From: Alphaproteobacteria bacterium
Lineage (GTDB): Bacteria; Pseudomonadota; Alphaproteobacteria; Sphingomonadales; Sphingomonadaceae
Length of the DNA: 10,198 nt
Direction: 5' to 3'
NCBI GenBank assembly: GCA_018830415.1
Contig: JAHJSJ010000215.1
Coordinates: 1 to 10,198, forward strand
Below are positions 1 through 7,212 of this stretch, piece after piece (the stretch's first letter is position 1; each line of letters starts with the position of its first letter). The position numbers and the translations under genes were made by a program. The notes below the pieces were generated by a model. The model had not been told where the DNA came from. It searched no databases and saw only the letters and a list, made by a program, of their open reading frames with translations.

Positions 1-78
1 ACCCCCGATGCCCTGCGCAAGAACCCGCTCGGCATTTTCGTCAACGCCATCAACTGGTCGAAGGAACTCGGATCATGA
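1..78 (+). CDS. trbF: TrbF (VirB8-like) conjugal transfer protein, C-terminal 25 residues
   Basis: The first 25 codons read through to a TGA at 76-78 and end in a tail of the form NPLGIFVNAINWSKELGS, which I recognise as the C-terminus of TrbF. TrbF is a bitopic inner-membrane protein of the conjugative type IV secretion channel, equivalent to VirB8. The rest of the gene lies before the window. Its stop overlaps the trbG start as ATGA, so the two are translationally coupled. Identification rests on a short tail and on the trbF-trbG-trbI order. Confidence 0.8.
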   Translation, partial: TPDALRKNPLGIFVNAINWSKELGS

Positions 79-1097
79 TCAGCACTTTTGCAGCAGCAAA
101 TCGCCGCATCGCCATTGCCTTGCTCGCAGCAAGCACAACGCTTGCCTCCCCCGTGCAGGCCCAAAAACAACCAGCGCACCAGCCTACATCGCCTGCGGCA
201 CCTAACGAGGCGCCGCAGGCGGCCCATTCCGAACCGGCAATTGTGGCGATCCCTGTGCCGCTGCCGCTTCCCGGCCAGCTCAAACAGTTTCCGCAAGCGT
301 CGCTCCCCCGCGCTGCGGGCCGCTCCCGCCCGTCCTTGCCCCGGGACAGGGTGGGGGCGGCAATGGAGGCGGCGCGGGTGCAGCCCGACCGTACCGGGTT
401 CGTCAATGCGATCCAGGTCTTTCCCTACACCGAAGGCGCGCTCTACCAGGTCTATGCCAAACCCGGTCAGGTGACCGACATCGCCCTGCAGGAAGGTGAA
501 CAACTGGTCGGCTCTGGGCCCGTGGCGTCCGGCGACACAGTGCGCTGGATGATCGGCGATACCGTCAGTGGCAGCGGACCCGCATCGCGCGTTCACATTC
601 TGATCAAGCCGATTCGTCCCGACATCGCGACCAATCTGGTGATCAACACCGACCGGCGCACCTATCATGTCGAACTCCGCGCCAATCCGTCAGTCTATAT
701 GGCCTCGGTCTCCTGGACTTACCCGCAGGACGAGTTGATCGCGCTGCGGCAAGCTCGGAGCGAAGCGATCGGGGCCGCGCCGGTTGCGGCGGGGATTGAT
801 CTATCCACCCTCAACTTTCGCTACGCGATCGACGGTGACCGCCCTGACTGGCGCCCGCTGCGCGCGTTCGATGACGGGGTGCGCGTGTTCATCGAGTTCC
901 CCGAGAGCATTGCGCAGGGCGAACTTCCGCCGCTGTTCGTAATCGGTGCGAAGGGCGAGGCCGAGCTGGTCAACTATCGGGTCGCCGGTCGCTACATGAT
1001 CGTCGACCGGCTGTTCGCAAAGGCCGAACTGCGGCTTGGCGGGCGCAAGGGTCAGCAGACAGTCCGGATCACCTCCAACCGGCGGGGGCGGGCATGA
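75..1097 (+). CDS. trbG: P-type conjugative transfer protein TrbG (VirB9 family)
   Basis: Encodes 340 residues. TrbG is the VirB9/CagX-family periplasmic and outer-membrane-associated subunit of the conjugative type IV secretion core complex, where it assembles with TrbI. The N-terminus is a clear Sec signal peptide: a charged start, a hydrophobic stretch at about residues 11-25 and a probable cleavage after VQA near residue 29. A Pro/Ala-rich linker follows to about residue 90. The VirB9-like beta-rich part begins at the VNAIQVFPYTEGALYQVY segment (about 110-128), which is typical of TrbG, and runs to the C-terminus. The ATG overlaps the trbF stop as ATGA, and the gene's own TGA overlaps the trbI start in the same way, supporting this start and one operon. 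Length is normal and nothing looks broken. Confidence 0.93.
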   Translation: MISTFAAANRRIAIALLAASTTLASPVQAQKQPAHQPTSPAAPNEAPQAAHSEPAIVAIPVPLPLPGQLKQFPQASLPRAAGRSRPSLPRDRVGAAMEAARVQPDRTGFVNAIQVFPYTEGALYQVYAKPGQVTDIALQEGEQLVGSGPVASGDTVRWMIGDTVSGSGPASRVHILIKPIRPDIATNLVINTDRRTYHVELRANPSVYMASVSWTYPQDELIALRQARSEAIGAAPVAAGIDLSTLNFRYAIDGDRPDWRPLRAFDDGVRVFIEFPESIAQGELPPLFVIGAKGEAELVNYRVAGRYMIVDRLFAKAELRLGGRKGQQTVRITSNRRGRA

Positions 1098-2299
1098 ACG
1101 GCGAGGACCAGACCGAACGCCCCGAAGCGGAAACCGCGGATCCGGACAGCGCGGTCAAGCTGCGGGGCGATCCGCCGCGTGTCATGCGGCTGTCGCGCAA
1201 GGCGATCGGCATTGCTTCGGCCTGTGGCTTTGCGCTGGTCGGCGGCGCGATGATCTATGCGCTCCAGCCTGTTGGCCGGAAGGGCGCGGAGGAACTTTAC
1301 AACACCGATGGCGTTGCGGTGGCCGACAACCTATCGGGCGCGCCCAAGGATTACGGCCAGGTACCCAGGCTCGGCCCGCCGCTTCCCGGCGATCTAGGCA
1401 AGCCGATCCTTGATGCGCAACGGCGCGGGGACGTGGCTGCCCTGCCGCCGATTGGAGCTGGGCCATCTGCGGCTCCGATCGACCCTGCAGTCGCTGCCGC
1501 TGATGCCGCCCGGCAGCGCGCCGAACAGGAACGAGAAGCAGCGCGCAGTAGCCGCCTGTTCTTCGGCGGTGGGTCGCAGGCAAGCGGGAGTGCTGGCATT
1601 GCAGGAGTTCCACCGCACGTAGAGGTTGCGGCTGCAACTCCAGCGCCCGCGCCGCAATCCGATGCTGGCCGCAAGCAGGCCTTCCTTGAACGCGCCAGCG
1701 ACCGGCACACCGTGTCGGGTGAGCGGCTGACCGGGCTGGCGTCACCTTCGATCCTGCAAGCGGGATCGGTCATCCCCGCAGCACTCATTACAGGCATCCG
1801 TTCGGACCTGCCCGGGCTGGTAACCGCGCAGGTGACGCAGAACGTCTATGACAGCCCGTCCGGGCGCATCCTCCTCATCCCGCAAGGCTCGCGGCTGATC
1901 GGCGACTACGATGCCGACGTCGCGTTTGGGCAGAGCCGGATCCTGCTCGCCTGGAACCGGCTGATCCTCCCCGATGGCCATTCGATCGTGCTCGAACGTC
2001 AGCCCGCGTCTGACCCGCACGGCTTTGCGGGACTTCAGGACGGTACCGACTATCATTGGGGCAGTGTGCTCAAGGCGGCGCTGGTCTCAACGCTTTTGGG
2101 CGCTGGTTCTGAGCTGGGATCGGGCGACGACGGCAACCTTGCCCGCGCTTTCCGCCGAGGCACGCAGGACAGCATCAACCGCGCCGGTGAGCAGATCGTC
2201 AGCCGAGAGTTGAATGTCCGACCGACGTTGACGATCCGGCCCGGCTTTCCGGTTCGGGTGCTGGTGACGCGCGACTTGGTGCTTGGAGGCAAACAGTGA
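1094..2299 (+). CDS. trbI: Conjugal transfer protein TrbI (VirB10 family)
   Basis: Encodes 401 residues. TrbI is the VirB10-like subunit that spans from the inner membrane to the outer-membrane core complex of the mating channel. It has a short cytoplasmic N-terminus, one transmembrane segment at about residues 37-57, a Pro/Ala-rich periplasmic linker with a charged, possibly helical stretch around 138-152, and a C-terminal VirB10/TrbI beta domain from about residue 205 to the end. Diagnostic segments are SPSILQAGSVIPAALITGI (about 217-235), LIPQGSRLIGDYD (261-273) and RPGFPVRVLVTRDLVL near the C-terminus. It overlaps trbG and the DUF2274 gene by 4 bases each. Length and domain order are those of an intact TrbI. 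Confidence 0.95.
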   Translation: MNGEDQTERPEAETADPDSAVKLRGDPPRVMRLSRKAIGIASACGFALVGGAMIYALQPVGRKGAEELYNTDGVAVADNLSGAPKDYGQVPRLGPPLPGDLGKPILDAQRRGDVAALPPIGAGPSAAPIDPAVAAADAARQRAEQEREAARSSRLFFGGGSQASGSAGIAGVPPHVEVAAATPAPAPQSDAGRKQAFLERASDRHTVSGERLTGLASPSILQAGSVIPAALITGIRSDLPGLVTAQVTQNVYDSPSGRILLIPQGSRLIGDYDADVAFGQSRILLAWNRLILPDGHSIVLERQPASDPHGFAGLQDGTDYHWGSVLKAALVSTLLGAGSELGSGDDGNLARAFRRGTQDSINRAGEQIVSRELNVRPTLTIRPGFPVRVLVTRDLVLGGKQ

Positions 2300-2523
2300 C
2301 ACGGCTGAAGCTTGAAGATTTGGCCGACGAGAAGCCAGTGCGAATGACGGTCGAGTTGTCGGCGCGGTTGCACCGTGAATTGCTGGCCTATGCAACCGCC
2401 TTGAATGGCGGCGATGCAAAGGGTGCGCCGACGCCAGAGCGGCTGATCCCGCCGATGATCGAGCGGTTCATTGCGACGGACCGGAGTTATGGCAAGACTC
2501 GTCGGTCAACTCAGCCCGGGTAG
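2296..2523 (+). CDS. Small DUF2274-family protein, last gene of the trb operon
   Basis: Encodes 75 residues, starting at a GTG that overlaps the trbI stop as GTGA. I recognise the DUF2274 pattern: an N-terminal RLKLEDLADEKPVRMTVELSARLHRELLAYA segment (shown here split as RLKLEDLADEKP and VRMTVELSARLHRELLAYA) followed by a PERLIPPMIERFIATDR stretch. Proteins of this family are often encoded directly after trbI in conjugative elements of alpha- and gammaproteobacteria. Their role is unknown. The VELSARLHRELLAYA part resembles a ribbon-helix followed by a helix, so an RHH-like DNA-binding or regulatory role is possible, but that is my inference. The last 13 bases overlap the end of the convergent lysR gene. 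Confidence 0.85.
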   Translation: MTRLKLEDLADEKPVRMTVELSARLHRELLAYATALNGGDAKGAPTPERLIPPMIERFIATDRSYGKTRRSTQPG

Positions 2524-3404
2524 CGTTCCTCGATCAGCTTGAAGAAATGTTTGAGCGCCGGGTTTTCATTGCCCTCGCGCCAGTAGAGCGCGAAATCGAG
2601 GCGAGCGAGGCTGCTGGGATCGTAGATTTCCCTGAAATGGAGATCTGGCCAAATCACGCCCTGAGACGCTTCGGTTGCGATCGACACGAACCGCTTTGCC
2701 GTGATCATGCTCAAAACGCTTTCAAGACCGGTATCTTGATAGATGATATTGGGCCGATATCCCTGCTCTGTGAGCTTAGCAGACAACAAATTGCCGAGGA
2801 TCGGGCCAAGGCCACCACTCGGGACGACGAACACCTCGCGCCTGAGGGCCTGCCAATAGATCCTTTCCTCCTTTAGCAGATGATTGTCGTCGAGCATGAC
2901 CACCATCAGCTGTTCGGACCAAAGACGGCGCGATTTGATACCTGCCTCTTCAAGCCCGATCGGGGCGATGGCGACATCGACAGTCTGTGCTTGCAAGCCG
3001 TGGAGCAACTTTTCCGGGCTGGCCTCCATCCCGTCGAACTGCACATCGGGGAACCGGGTGAGATACTCCGTGAAGATGTGCTTCAAGTTGCCGGACATGA
3101 GCGACGAGCAATATCCGACCGCAATACGGCCATGAAGTCCATAGCTGACATTACGCGCCGTGGTCTGAAGATTGTCGATGTCGGTGACAATGCGCCGCGC
3201 TTGCTCGATCACAACGCGACCATTTTCGGTCGGTTCGGCACCGCGCGTGGTTCGTTCGAAGAGTTTTACGCCCAGACGCTCTTCAAGGAGCATGACCCTT
3301 CGGCTGAGTGTAGATTGCTTGACGCGGAGGGCAGCAGCAGCGCGCGAGAAACTCTGCGCATCGGCGGTTGCTACAGCATATCGGAGCTGGCGAATTTCTA
3401 TCAA
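2511..3404 (-). CDS. LysR-type transcriptional regulator
   Basis: Encodes 297 residues. An N-terminal winged helix-turn-helix (about residues 4-62) shows the LysR pattern SFSRAAAALRVKQSTLSRRV followed by LEERLGVKLFER. A substrate-binding-like effector domain occupies about residues 90-295. The start is a TTG, chosen because it gives the standard LIEIRQLRY beginning and has GAGG about six bases upstream; no ATG or GTG lies in frame between it and the upstream stop. The 3' end overlaps the DUF2274 gene tail to tail by 13 bases. The upstream 164-bp gap holds a large palindrome. The target is unclear: it lies on the same strand as the meta-cleavage operon and could be co-transcribed with it, or it could be part of the conjugation backbone. 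The effector is not identifiable from sequence. Confidence 0.92.
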   Translation of the reverse strand: MIEIRQLRYAVATADAQSFSRAAAALRVKQSTLSRRVMLLEERLGVKLFERTTRGAEPTENGRVVIEQARRIVTDIDNLQTTARNVSYGLHGRIAVGYCSSLMSGNLKHIFTEYLTRFPDVQFDGMEASPEKLLHGLQAQTVDVAIAPIGLEEAGIKSRRLWSEQLMVVMLDDNHLLKEERIYWQALRREVFVVPSGGLGPILGNLLSAKLTEQGYRPNIIYQDTGLESVLSMITAKRFVSIATEASQGVIWPDLHFREIYDPSSLARLDFALYWREGNENPALKHFFKLIEERYPG

Positions 3405-3465
3405 TCTTCCCTCGGATAATTCTGTCGACCAGCCTTTGTCCGCACATCAGCACTCAGTATTTGGT

Positions 3466-3515
3466 GATGATTGCGACAAGGTCACGAATCGATTCGTGAC
3501 CTTGTCGCAATCGTC
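3466..3515. repeat. 44-bp perfect spacerless palindrome (50 bp with one mismatch)
   Basis: Positions 3469-3512 are a perfect inverted repeat with no spacer, centred between 3490 and 3491. The central 20 bases read GTCACGAATCGATTCGTGAC. Each arm continues outward with CTTGTCGCAA or its complement, and pairing extends to 3466 and 3515 with a single mismatched pair (3468/3513). It lies between the aldolase stop and the lysR start, 57 bases upstream of the latter measured from 3512 back to 3455 is not coding. Possible roles are a LysR operator or autoregulatory site, a cruciform, or an mRNA 3'-end hairpin. No T-run follows on either strand, so it is not a standard intrinsic terminator. Confidence 0.95.
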
Positions 3516-3547
3516 TGGTGCGGCGTGATCCACTTGGCCGGTGCTCG

Positions 3548-3570
3548 AAAATAAAGAGAAGATAGTCTTC
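3548..3570 (-). terminator. Weak terminator-like hairpin at the end of the catabolic operon
   Basis: On the minus strand a perfect GAAGA-CTA-TCTTC hairpin (3558-3570) overlaps the aldolase stop codon and is followed by a T-rich run, TCTTTATTTTC. The layout resembles an intrinsic terminator. The stem is only 5 bp and A/T-rich, so it would be weak, and leaky read-through into lysR is plausible. This is inferred from layout only. Confidence 0.3.
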
Positions 3571-4615
3571 ATCGGCAGGCACCGGCGACAGCCTGCTCGT
3601 TGAGCAGGTCGAGCGCGACGTCGACAATCATGTCTTCCTGCCCTCCAACCATCTTTCGTCGACCCAGTTCGACAAGAATGGCGCGGGTATCGAGGCCGTG
3701 TTCCTCGGCGGCTTTCTCTGCGTGTCGAAGGAAACTGGAATAGACCCCGGCGTAGCCTAGTGTCAGCGTTTCGCGATCAACTCGCACCGGGCGGTCCTGC
3801 ATCGGGCGCACGAGATCTTCGGCAGCGTCCATTAGCGCAAAGAGGTCACAGCCGTGGTTCCAGCCGTAGCGATCTGCGGCAGCAATGAAGACTTCGAGCG
3901 GCGCGTTGCCAGCACCAGCGCCCATGCCGGCGAGGCTCGCGTCCACCCGGATGGCGCCGTTCTGTACTGCAACGATGGAGTTGGCGACACCGAGGCTGAG
4001 ATTGTGATGCGCATGCACACCACGCTGGGTCTCGGGTTTGAGGACCCGGTCGTAAGCCTGCAGTCGCGCGGCATATTCATCCATGTTCATTGCGCCACCG
4101 CTGTCCGTGACATAAACACAGTGTGCGCCATAGGTTTCCATTAGCAGAGCCTGCTGAGCTAGCGCCTCGGGTGGAGACATGTGGCCCATCATCAAAAAGC
4201 CGGACACGTCCATGCCCAAATTGCGGGCCGCTTCGATGTGTTGTTTGGACACATCGGCCTCGGTGCAATGGGTAGCGATGCGGACCGAACGAACGCCAAG
4301 ATCGTATGCGTGCTTGAGGTCGTGCACAGTGCCGATACCAGGCAGCAACAACGTGGTTAGAACGGAGTGTTCGAGTACTTCAGCGACCGCGCCGATCCAG
4401 TCCCAATCCGTGTGGGCGCCGAAGCCGTAGTTGAAGCTTGAACCTTGCAAGCCATCGCCGTGCGCAACCTCAATTGCGTCGATCTTGGCACGATCGAGCG
4501 CGCGAGCAATCGCCTTCACATGATCCAGGCCATACTGATGCCGGATGGCGTGCATGCCATCGCGCAGCGTGACATCCTGAATGTAGAGCTTCTGGCTCAT
4601 GGGGTCGAAACTCAT
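3569..4615 (-). CDS. dmpG: 4-hydroxy-2-oxovalerate aldolase (DmpG/MhpE/BphI family)
   Basis: Encodes 348 residues. It is a class II, divalent-metal-dependent aldolase that splits 4-hydroxy-2-oxopentanoate into pyruvate and acetaldehyde, the third step of the lower meta-cleavage pathway. The N-terminal HMGL-like TIM barrel starts at DVTLRDGMHAIRH, giving R18, D19 and H22, which match catalytic Arg17, Asp18 and His21 of DmpG. HAHHNLSLG supplies the metal-binding H201 and H203, and Y292 matches DmpG Tyr291. The C-terminal communication domain (LGYAGVYSSFLRHAEKAA onward) contacts the dehydrogenase and allows channelling of acetaldehyde. The start at 4615 overlaps the dehydrogenase stop as ATGA; a second ATG at 4600 would shorten it by five residues. 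The open frame runs further upstream inside the dehydrogenase gene, but that part is antiframe shadow. Confidence 0.95.
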   Translation of the reverse strand: MSFDPMSQKLYIQDVTLRDGMHAIRHQYGLDHVKAIARALDRAKIDAIEVAHGDGLQGSSFNYGFGAHTDWDWIGAVAEVLEHSVLTTLLLPGIGTVHDLKHAYDLGVRSVRIATHCTEADVSKQHIEAARNLGMDVSGFLMMGHMSPPEALAQQALLMETYGAHCVYVTDSGGAMNMDEYAARLQAYDRVLKPETQRGVHAHHNLSLGVANSIVAVQNGAIRVDASLAGMGAGAGNAPLEVFIAAADRYGWNHGCDLFALMDAAEDLVRPMQDRPVRVDRETLTLGYAGVYSSFLRHAEKAAEEHGLDTRAILVELGRRKMVGGQEDMIVDVALDLLNEQAVAGACR

Positions 4616-5580
4616 GCTGCCATGCTCCCTGTCATTTTGGCGACGATACGTTCGGCAGTGCGCAGTGCAGCCGAAGTCATGATGTCGAGATTGCCCGCGT
4701 AAGCCGGGAGGTAATGCGCTGCGCCTTCGACTTCGAGGAACACCGAGACTTTGAGTCCAGTGAAATCGGTCTTTCCGGTATCGGCCATCTCGGGAATATG
4801 CAGTGGACGGTTGGAACCGATATGTTCGAACTGTACTGCCTGCTTCAGCCTGTAACCGGGGACGTAGGTCTTCACTTCTTCGACCATTGCCTCGATGCTC
4901 GTACGGATGGAGTCCTGATCGGCATCGTCGCACAGACAATAGACAGTATCGCGCATGATCAGCGGCGGTTCGGCCGGGTTGAGCACGATTATCGCCTTGC
5001 CGCGGGTTGCGCCGCCAACGGCGACGATTGCCTGACTGGTGGTCTCAGTGAATTCGTCAATGTTGGCACGGGTTCCAGGGCCGGCACTTTTCGACGCAAT
5101 CGACGCGACGATCTCGCCGTAGTGCACCTTGGCGGCGCGGTTCACTGCTGCAACGATCGGGATGGTCGCCTGCCCACCGCATGTGACCATATTGACGTTG
5201 GTCGCATCGAGATGGTCGAGCCCATTCACAGGCGGAATGACATAGGGACCGATCGACGCAGGTGTCAGGTCGATTACGCGCTTGCCGTGGGCTTGCAGCA
5301 CGGCATCGTGATGCTTGTGCGCGCCGGCCGATGTTGCGTCGAACACGATCGCGATGTCGGCGAATTCAGGCATCCCAACCAGCCCGTCGATGCCCCCGGC
5401 AGTAATCGCAACGCCCAGGCGTTCAGCGCGCTTGAGGCCATCGGACTCTGGATCAATGCCAACGAATACCCCCATCTCCAGGGTCTTCGACAAACGCATG
5501 ATCTTGATCATCAGATCAGTACCGATATTGCCGGAGCCGATAATGGCTACCTTAGTTTTGCCACTGGGGGTCTTGCTCAT
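4612..5580 (-). CDS. dmpF: Acetaldehyde dehydrogenase, acylating (DmpF/MhpF/BphJ family)
   Basis: Encodes 322 residues. It oxidises acetaldehyde with NAD+ and coenzyme A to acetyl-CoA, working in a complex with the aldolase encoded next to it so the aldehyde is passed on directly. A Rossmann NAD-binding motif VAIIGSGNIGTDL is at about residues 11-23. The catalytic cysteine is C134 in MVTCGGQATIP, corresponding to Cys132 of DmpF. The substrate and dimerisation domain includes SAGPGTRANIDEFTETTS and VLNPAEPP. The start at 5580 (MSKTPSGKTKVAIIG) was chosen because it places the Rossmann motif at the normal distance and lies 4 bases after the hydratase stop; the frame is open a further 34 codons upstream but those overlap the hydratase gene. 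Length is usual for the family. Confidence 0.95.
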   Translation of the reverse strand: MSKTPSGKTKVAIIGSGNIGTDLMIKIMRLSKTLEMGVFVGIDPESDGLKRAERLGVAITAGGIDGLVGMPEFADIAIVFDATSAGAHKHHDAVLQAHGKRVIDLTPASIGPYVIPPVNGLDHLDATNVNMVTCGGQATIPIVAAVNRAAKVHYGEIVASIASKSAGPGTRANIDEFTETTSQAIVAVGGATRGKAIIVLNPAEPPLIMRDTVYCLCDDADQDSIRTSIEAMVEEVKTYVPGYRLKQAVQFEHIGSNRPLHIPEMADTGKTDFTGLKVSVFLEVEGAAHYLPAYAGNLDIMTSAALRTAERIVAKMTGSMAA

Positions 5581-5584
5581 GGTT

Positions 5585-6370
5585 TCAGGCCTTTGTGTAC
5601 GTGAAGCTGGCGTCGCCCAGCCCGCCAACATCTGCGCGAACATGGTCGCCGGGGTTGAGCGCCACCATCGGGCCGAGCGCACCTGCCAGCAGGATGTCTC
5701 CGGCCTTCAGTGGTTCACCGCGCCCCGCCAGGGTCCGGGCCAACCATGCTGCCGCATTGAGCGGATTGCCGAGCGCAGCCGCACCCACGCCGGTTGAGGC
5801 GGCCTCACCGTTGACTGTCATCGCCATTGCTGCGCCTTCGAGATCCAACCCAAGAAGCGGCAAACCTGCGCGTCCCAAGACAAAAAAGGCCGAGGACCCG
5901 TTATCCGCGACCGTATCGGCGAAAGTGATCTTCCAGTCTGCAATCCGGCTGTCGACAATTTCAATGGCTGCATGGACAGTAGCCACGGCTTCGGCGACCA
6001 TCTCAGGTGTGGTTTGCGGGTCGGGTAAGTCTCTCCCCAGCACGAAGGCAATTTCCGCTTCTGCTTTTGGCTGGATCGTACGGGCGGGATCGAGCATGCC
6101 TCCATCAGGTATCTCCATGTCGCCGAACAGCACGCCGAAGTCGGGCTGGTTGACGCCAAGCTGCGTCTGGACCGCCTTGGCCGTGAGGCCTGCCTTGCGC
6201 CCGACGATGCGGCGACCTTGCCCCTCCCAGAAGCGGGTGTTGATCGTCTGCACCGCATAAGCACCATCGGCATCGACCGGATCAAGCCCGTCACGCAAAG
6301 GTGGCACTGCGCCGCGCGAATAGGCATCGCGCAAACGGCGAGCGAGATCATCGTAAGAAGGAATGGTCAT
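5585..6370 (-). CDS. dmpE: 2-oxopent-4-enoate (2-hydroxypenta-2,4-dienoate) hydratase, DmpE/MhpD family
   Basis: Encodes 261 residues, the same size as DmpE/XylJ. It adds water to 2-hydroxypenta-2,4-dienoate to give 4-hydroxy-2-oxopentanoate, the substrate of the aldolase. It belongs to the fumarylacetoacetate-hydrolase fold group. Visible family features are GRKAGLTAKAVQTQLGV (about 57-73), the acidic metal-ligand set in PKAEAEIAFVLGRDL (E104, E106) and AIEIVDSRI (E137), and K59 and D77 at the places expected from MhpD. The ATG at 6370 has GAGG about ten bases upstream; the frame is open for 24 more codons but those run into the IclR control region. It is the first gene of the three-gene operon. 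Close relatives (4-oxalocrotonate decarboxylase, HpcG-type hydratase) share the fold, but the dmpF-dmpG context favours the hydratase. Confidence 0.92.
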   Translation of the reverse strand: MTIPSYDDLARRLRDAYSRGAVPPLRDGLDPVDADGAYAVQTINTRFWEGQGRRIVGRKAGLTAKAVQTQLGVNQPDFGVLFGDMEIPDGGMLDPARTIQPKAEAEIAFVLGRDLPDPQTTPEMVAEAVATVHAAIEIVDSRIADWKITFADTVADNGSSAFFVLGRAGLPLLGLDLEGAAMAMTVNGEAASTGVGAAALGNPLNAAAWLARTLAGRGEPLKAGDILLAGALGPMVALNPGDHVRADVGGLGDASFTYTKA

Positions 6371-6416
6371 GGCAGGGATCCTCTTTGTCTCCGCAGCTGA
6401 TACGCGGCTATAGTGC

Positions 6417-6453
6417 TTGACACCAGAGCTTGGTATCGCCAATTTCTTATATT
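6417..6453. promoter_or_regulatory. Divergent control region with a GAYACCA dyad, likely IclR-type operator
   Basis: Between the divergent hydratase and iclR genes, GACACCA (6419-6425) and TGGTATC (6431-6437) form an inverted repeat with 7-bp arms, 5-base spacer and one mismatch. A second, overlapping dyad TTGG-N5-CCAA is at 6430-6442. A consensus-like -35 hexamer TTGACA at 6417-6422 points toward iclR and overlaps the dyad. I see no good -10 at standard spacing; TATATT at 6448 is too far. Inferred: the IclR protein binds here and controls both genes. Confidence 0.45.
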
Positions 6454-7212
6454 GTGAGACATGGGACGCCGCATATTAGTTCGCTCAAGCGCACCTTGAG
6501 CATGCTGGAAACAGTTATTGCCGACGGCGGACGCAACGGCTTGTCCGCGCTCGCCCGTCAAGTTGGCATGCCGATTGCCACGGCGCACCGACAGGTCACG
6601 ACTCTGGTCGCGGAGGGCTATCTTAAGCCATCAGGCGGTGGGCGACATGTCGCAGGTTCGCGATTGCTGGGATTGCTTCATCGACTGGATGAGAAGCAGG
6701 TCATCGCAAATATTGCTTCGCCCGTACTGCATCGGTTAGCAGGTCAAGTGCGCAGCGTTGTGCAGCTTGGCACATTTGAAAATGATATGGTCACCTATCG
6801 GATCAAGACCGGGCGCGGGGCGAGCGACCTGTTTACCCGCGTTGGCTTGCAGCTTGAAGCCTATTGCTCCGGTATGGGGAAAGTCCTGCTAGCGCATCTG
6901 CCTGAGGTTGAGCGGGAGGCATATTTGTCTGGCAGACCTTTCGTTGCGCTTACGGATCGAACAATCGTTGATCCCAATCATTTGCGCCAGGAACTCGCTG
7001 TCGTGGCCGAGCAAGGGTTTGCCATTGATGACGAAGAGATTGCATCCGGCCTGCGCTGCATGGCGGTGCCGTTGCATAATAGCGAAGGTGGCGTGGTCGC
7101 AGCAATCTCCGTATCGCAGGCACTCTCGTCCCGCGTTCGTTGGAACGATACTGAACTGCTGAAAAGTCTTAAGGAGGCGGCATTTTCAATCGAGAATGAC
7201 GCTTTATCATGA
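6454..7212 (+). CDS. IclR-family transcriptional regulator of the lower meta-cleavage operon
   Basis: Encodes about 252 residues. An N-terminal winged helix-turn-helix (about 9-65) is visible as ISSLKRTLSMLETV followed by GLSALARQVGMPIATAHRQV. The IclR effector domain fills about residues 80-250, with GRGASDLFTRVGLQLEAYCSGMGKVLLAH (quoted in parts: GRGASDLFTRVG and CSGMGKVLLAH), then FAIDDEEIASGLRCMAVPL, all standard family signatures. IclR-family proteins sense small organic or aromatic acids and often regulate adjacent catabolic operons, which fits the divergent placement next to the hydratase gene. The start is uncertain. GTG at 6454 gives a normal short N-terminus and leaves the dyad outside the gene; TTG at 6430 is also in frame and would overlap the dyad. 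Neither has a good ribosome binding site, so leaderless translation is possible. Confidence 0.9.
   Translation: MRHGTPHISSLKRTLSMLETVIADGGRNGLSALARQVGMPIATAHRQVTTLVAEGYLKPSGGGRHVAGSRLLGLLHRLDEKQVIANIASPVLHRLAGQVRSVVQLGTFENDMVTYRIKTGRGASDLFTRVGLQLEAYCSGMGKVLLAHLPEVEREAYLSGRPFVALTDRTIVDPNHLRQELAVVAEQGFAIDDEEIASGLRCMAVPLHNSEGGVVAAISVSQALSSRVRWNDTELLKSLKEAAFSIENDALS

Noticed and set aside
561..568. ACCGTCAG octamer inside trbG
   Set aside because: A single isolated copy within a coding region, far from the att region, best treated as chance.
4616..4939. Upstream in-frame extension of the aldolase to 456 residues
   Set aside because: It overlaps the dehydrogenase gene in another frame, shows no domain, and the ATG at 4615 gives the ATGA coupling and normal family length.
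4714..5604. Open frame of 296 codons on the plus strand
   Set aside because: It is antisense to the acetaldehyde dehydrogenase gene, which has clear motifs. High-GC codon use keeps the opposite strand open.
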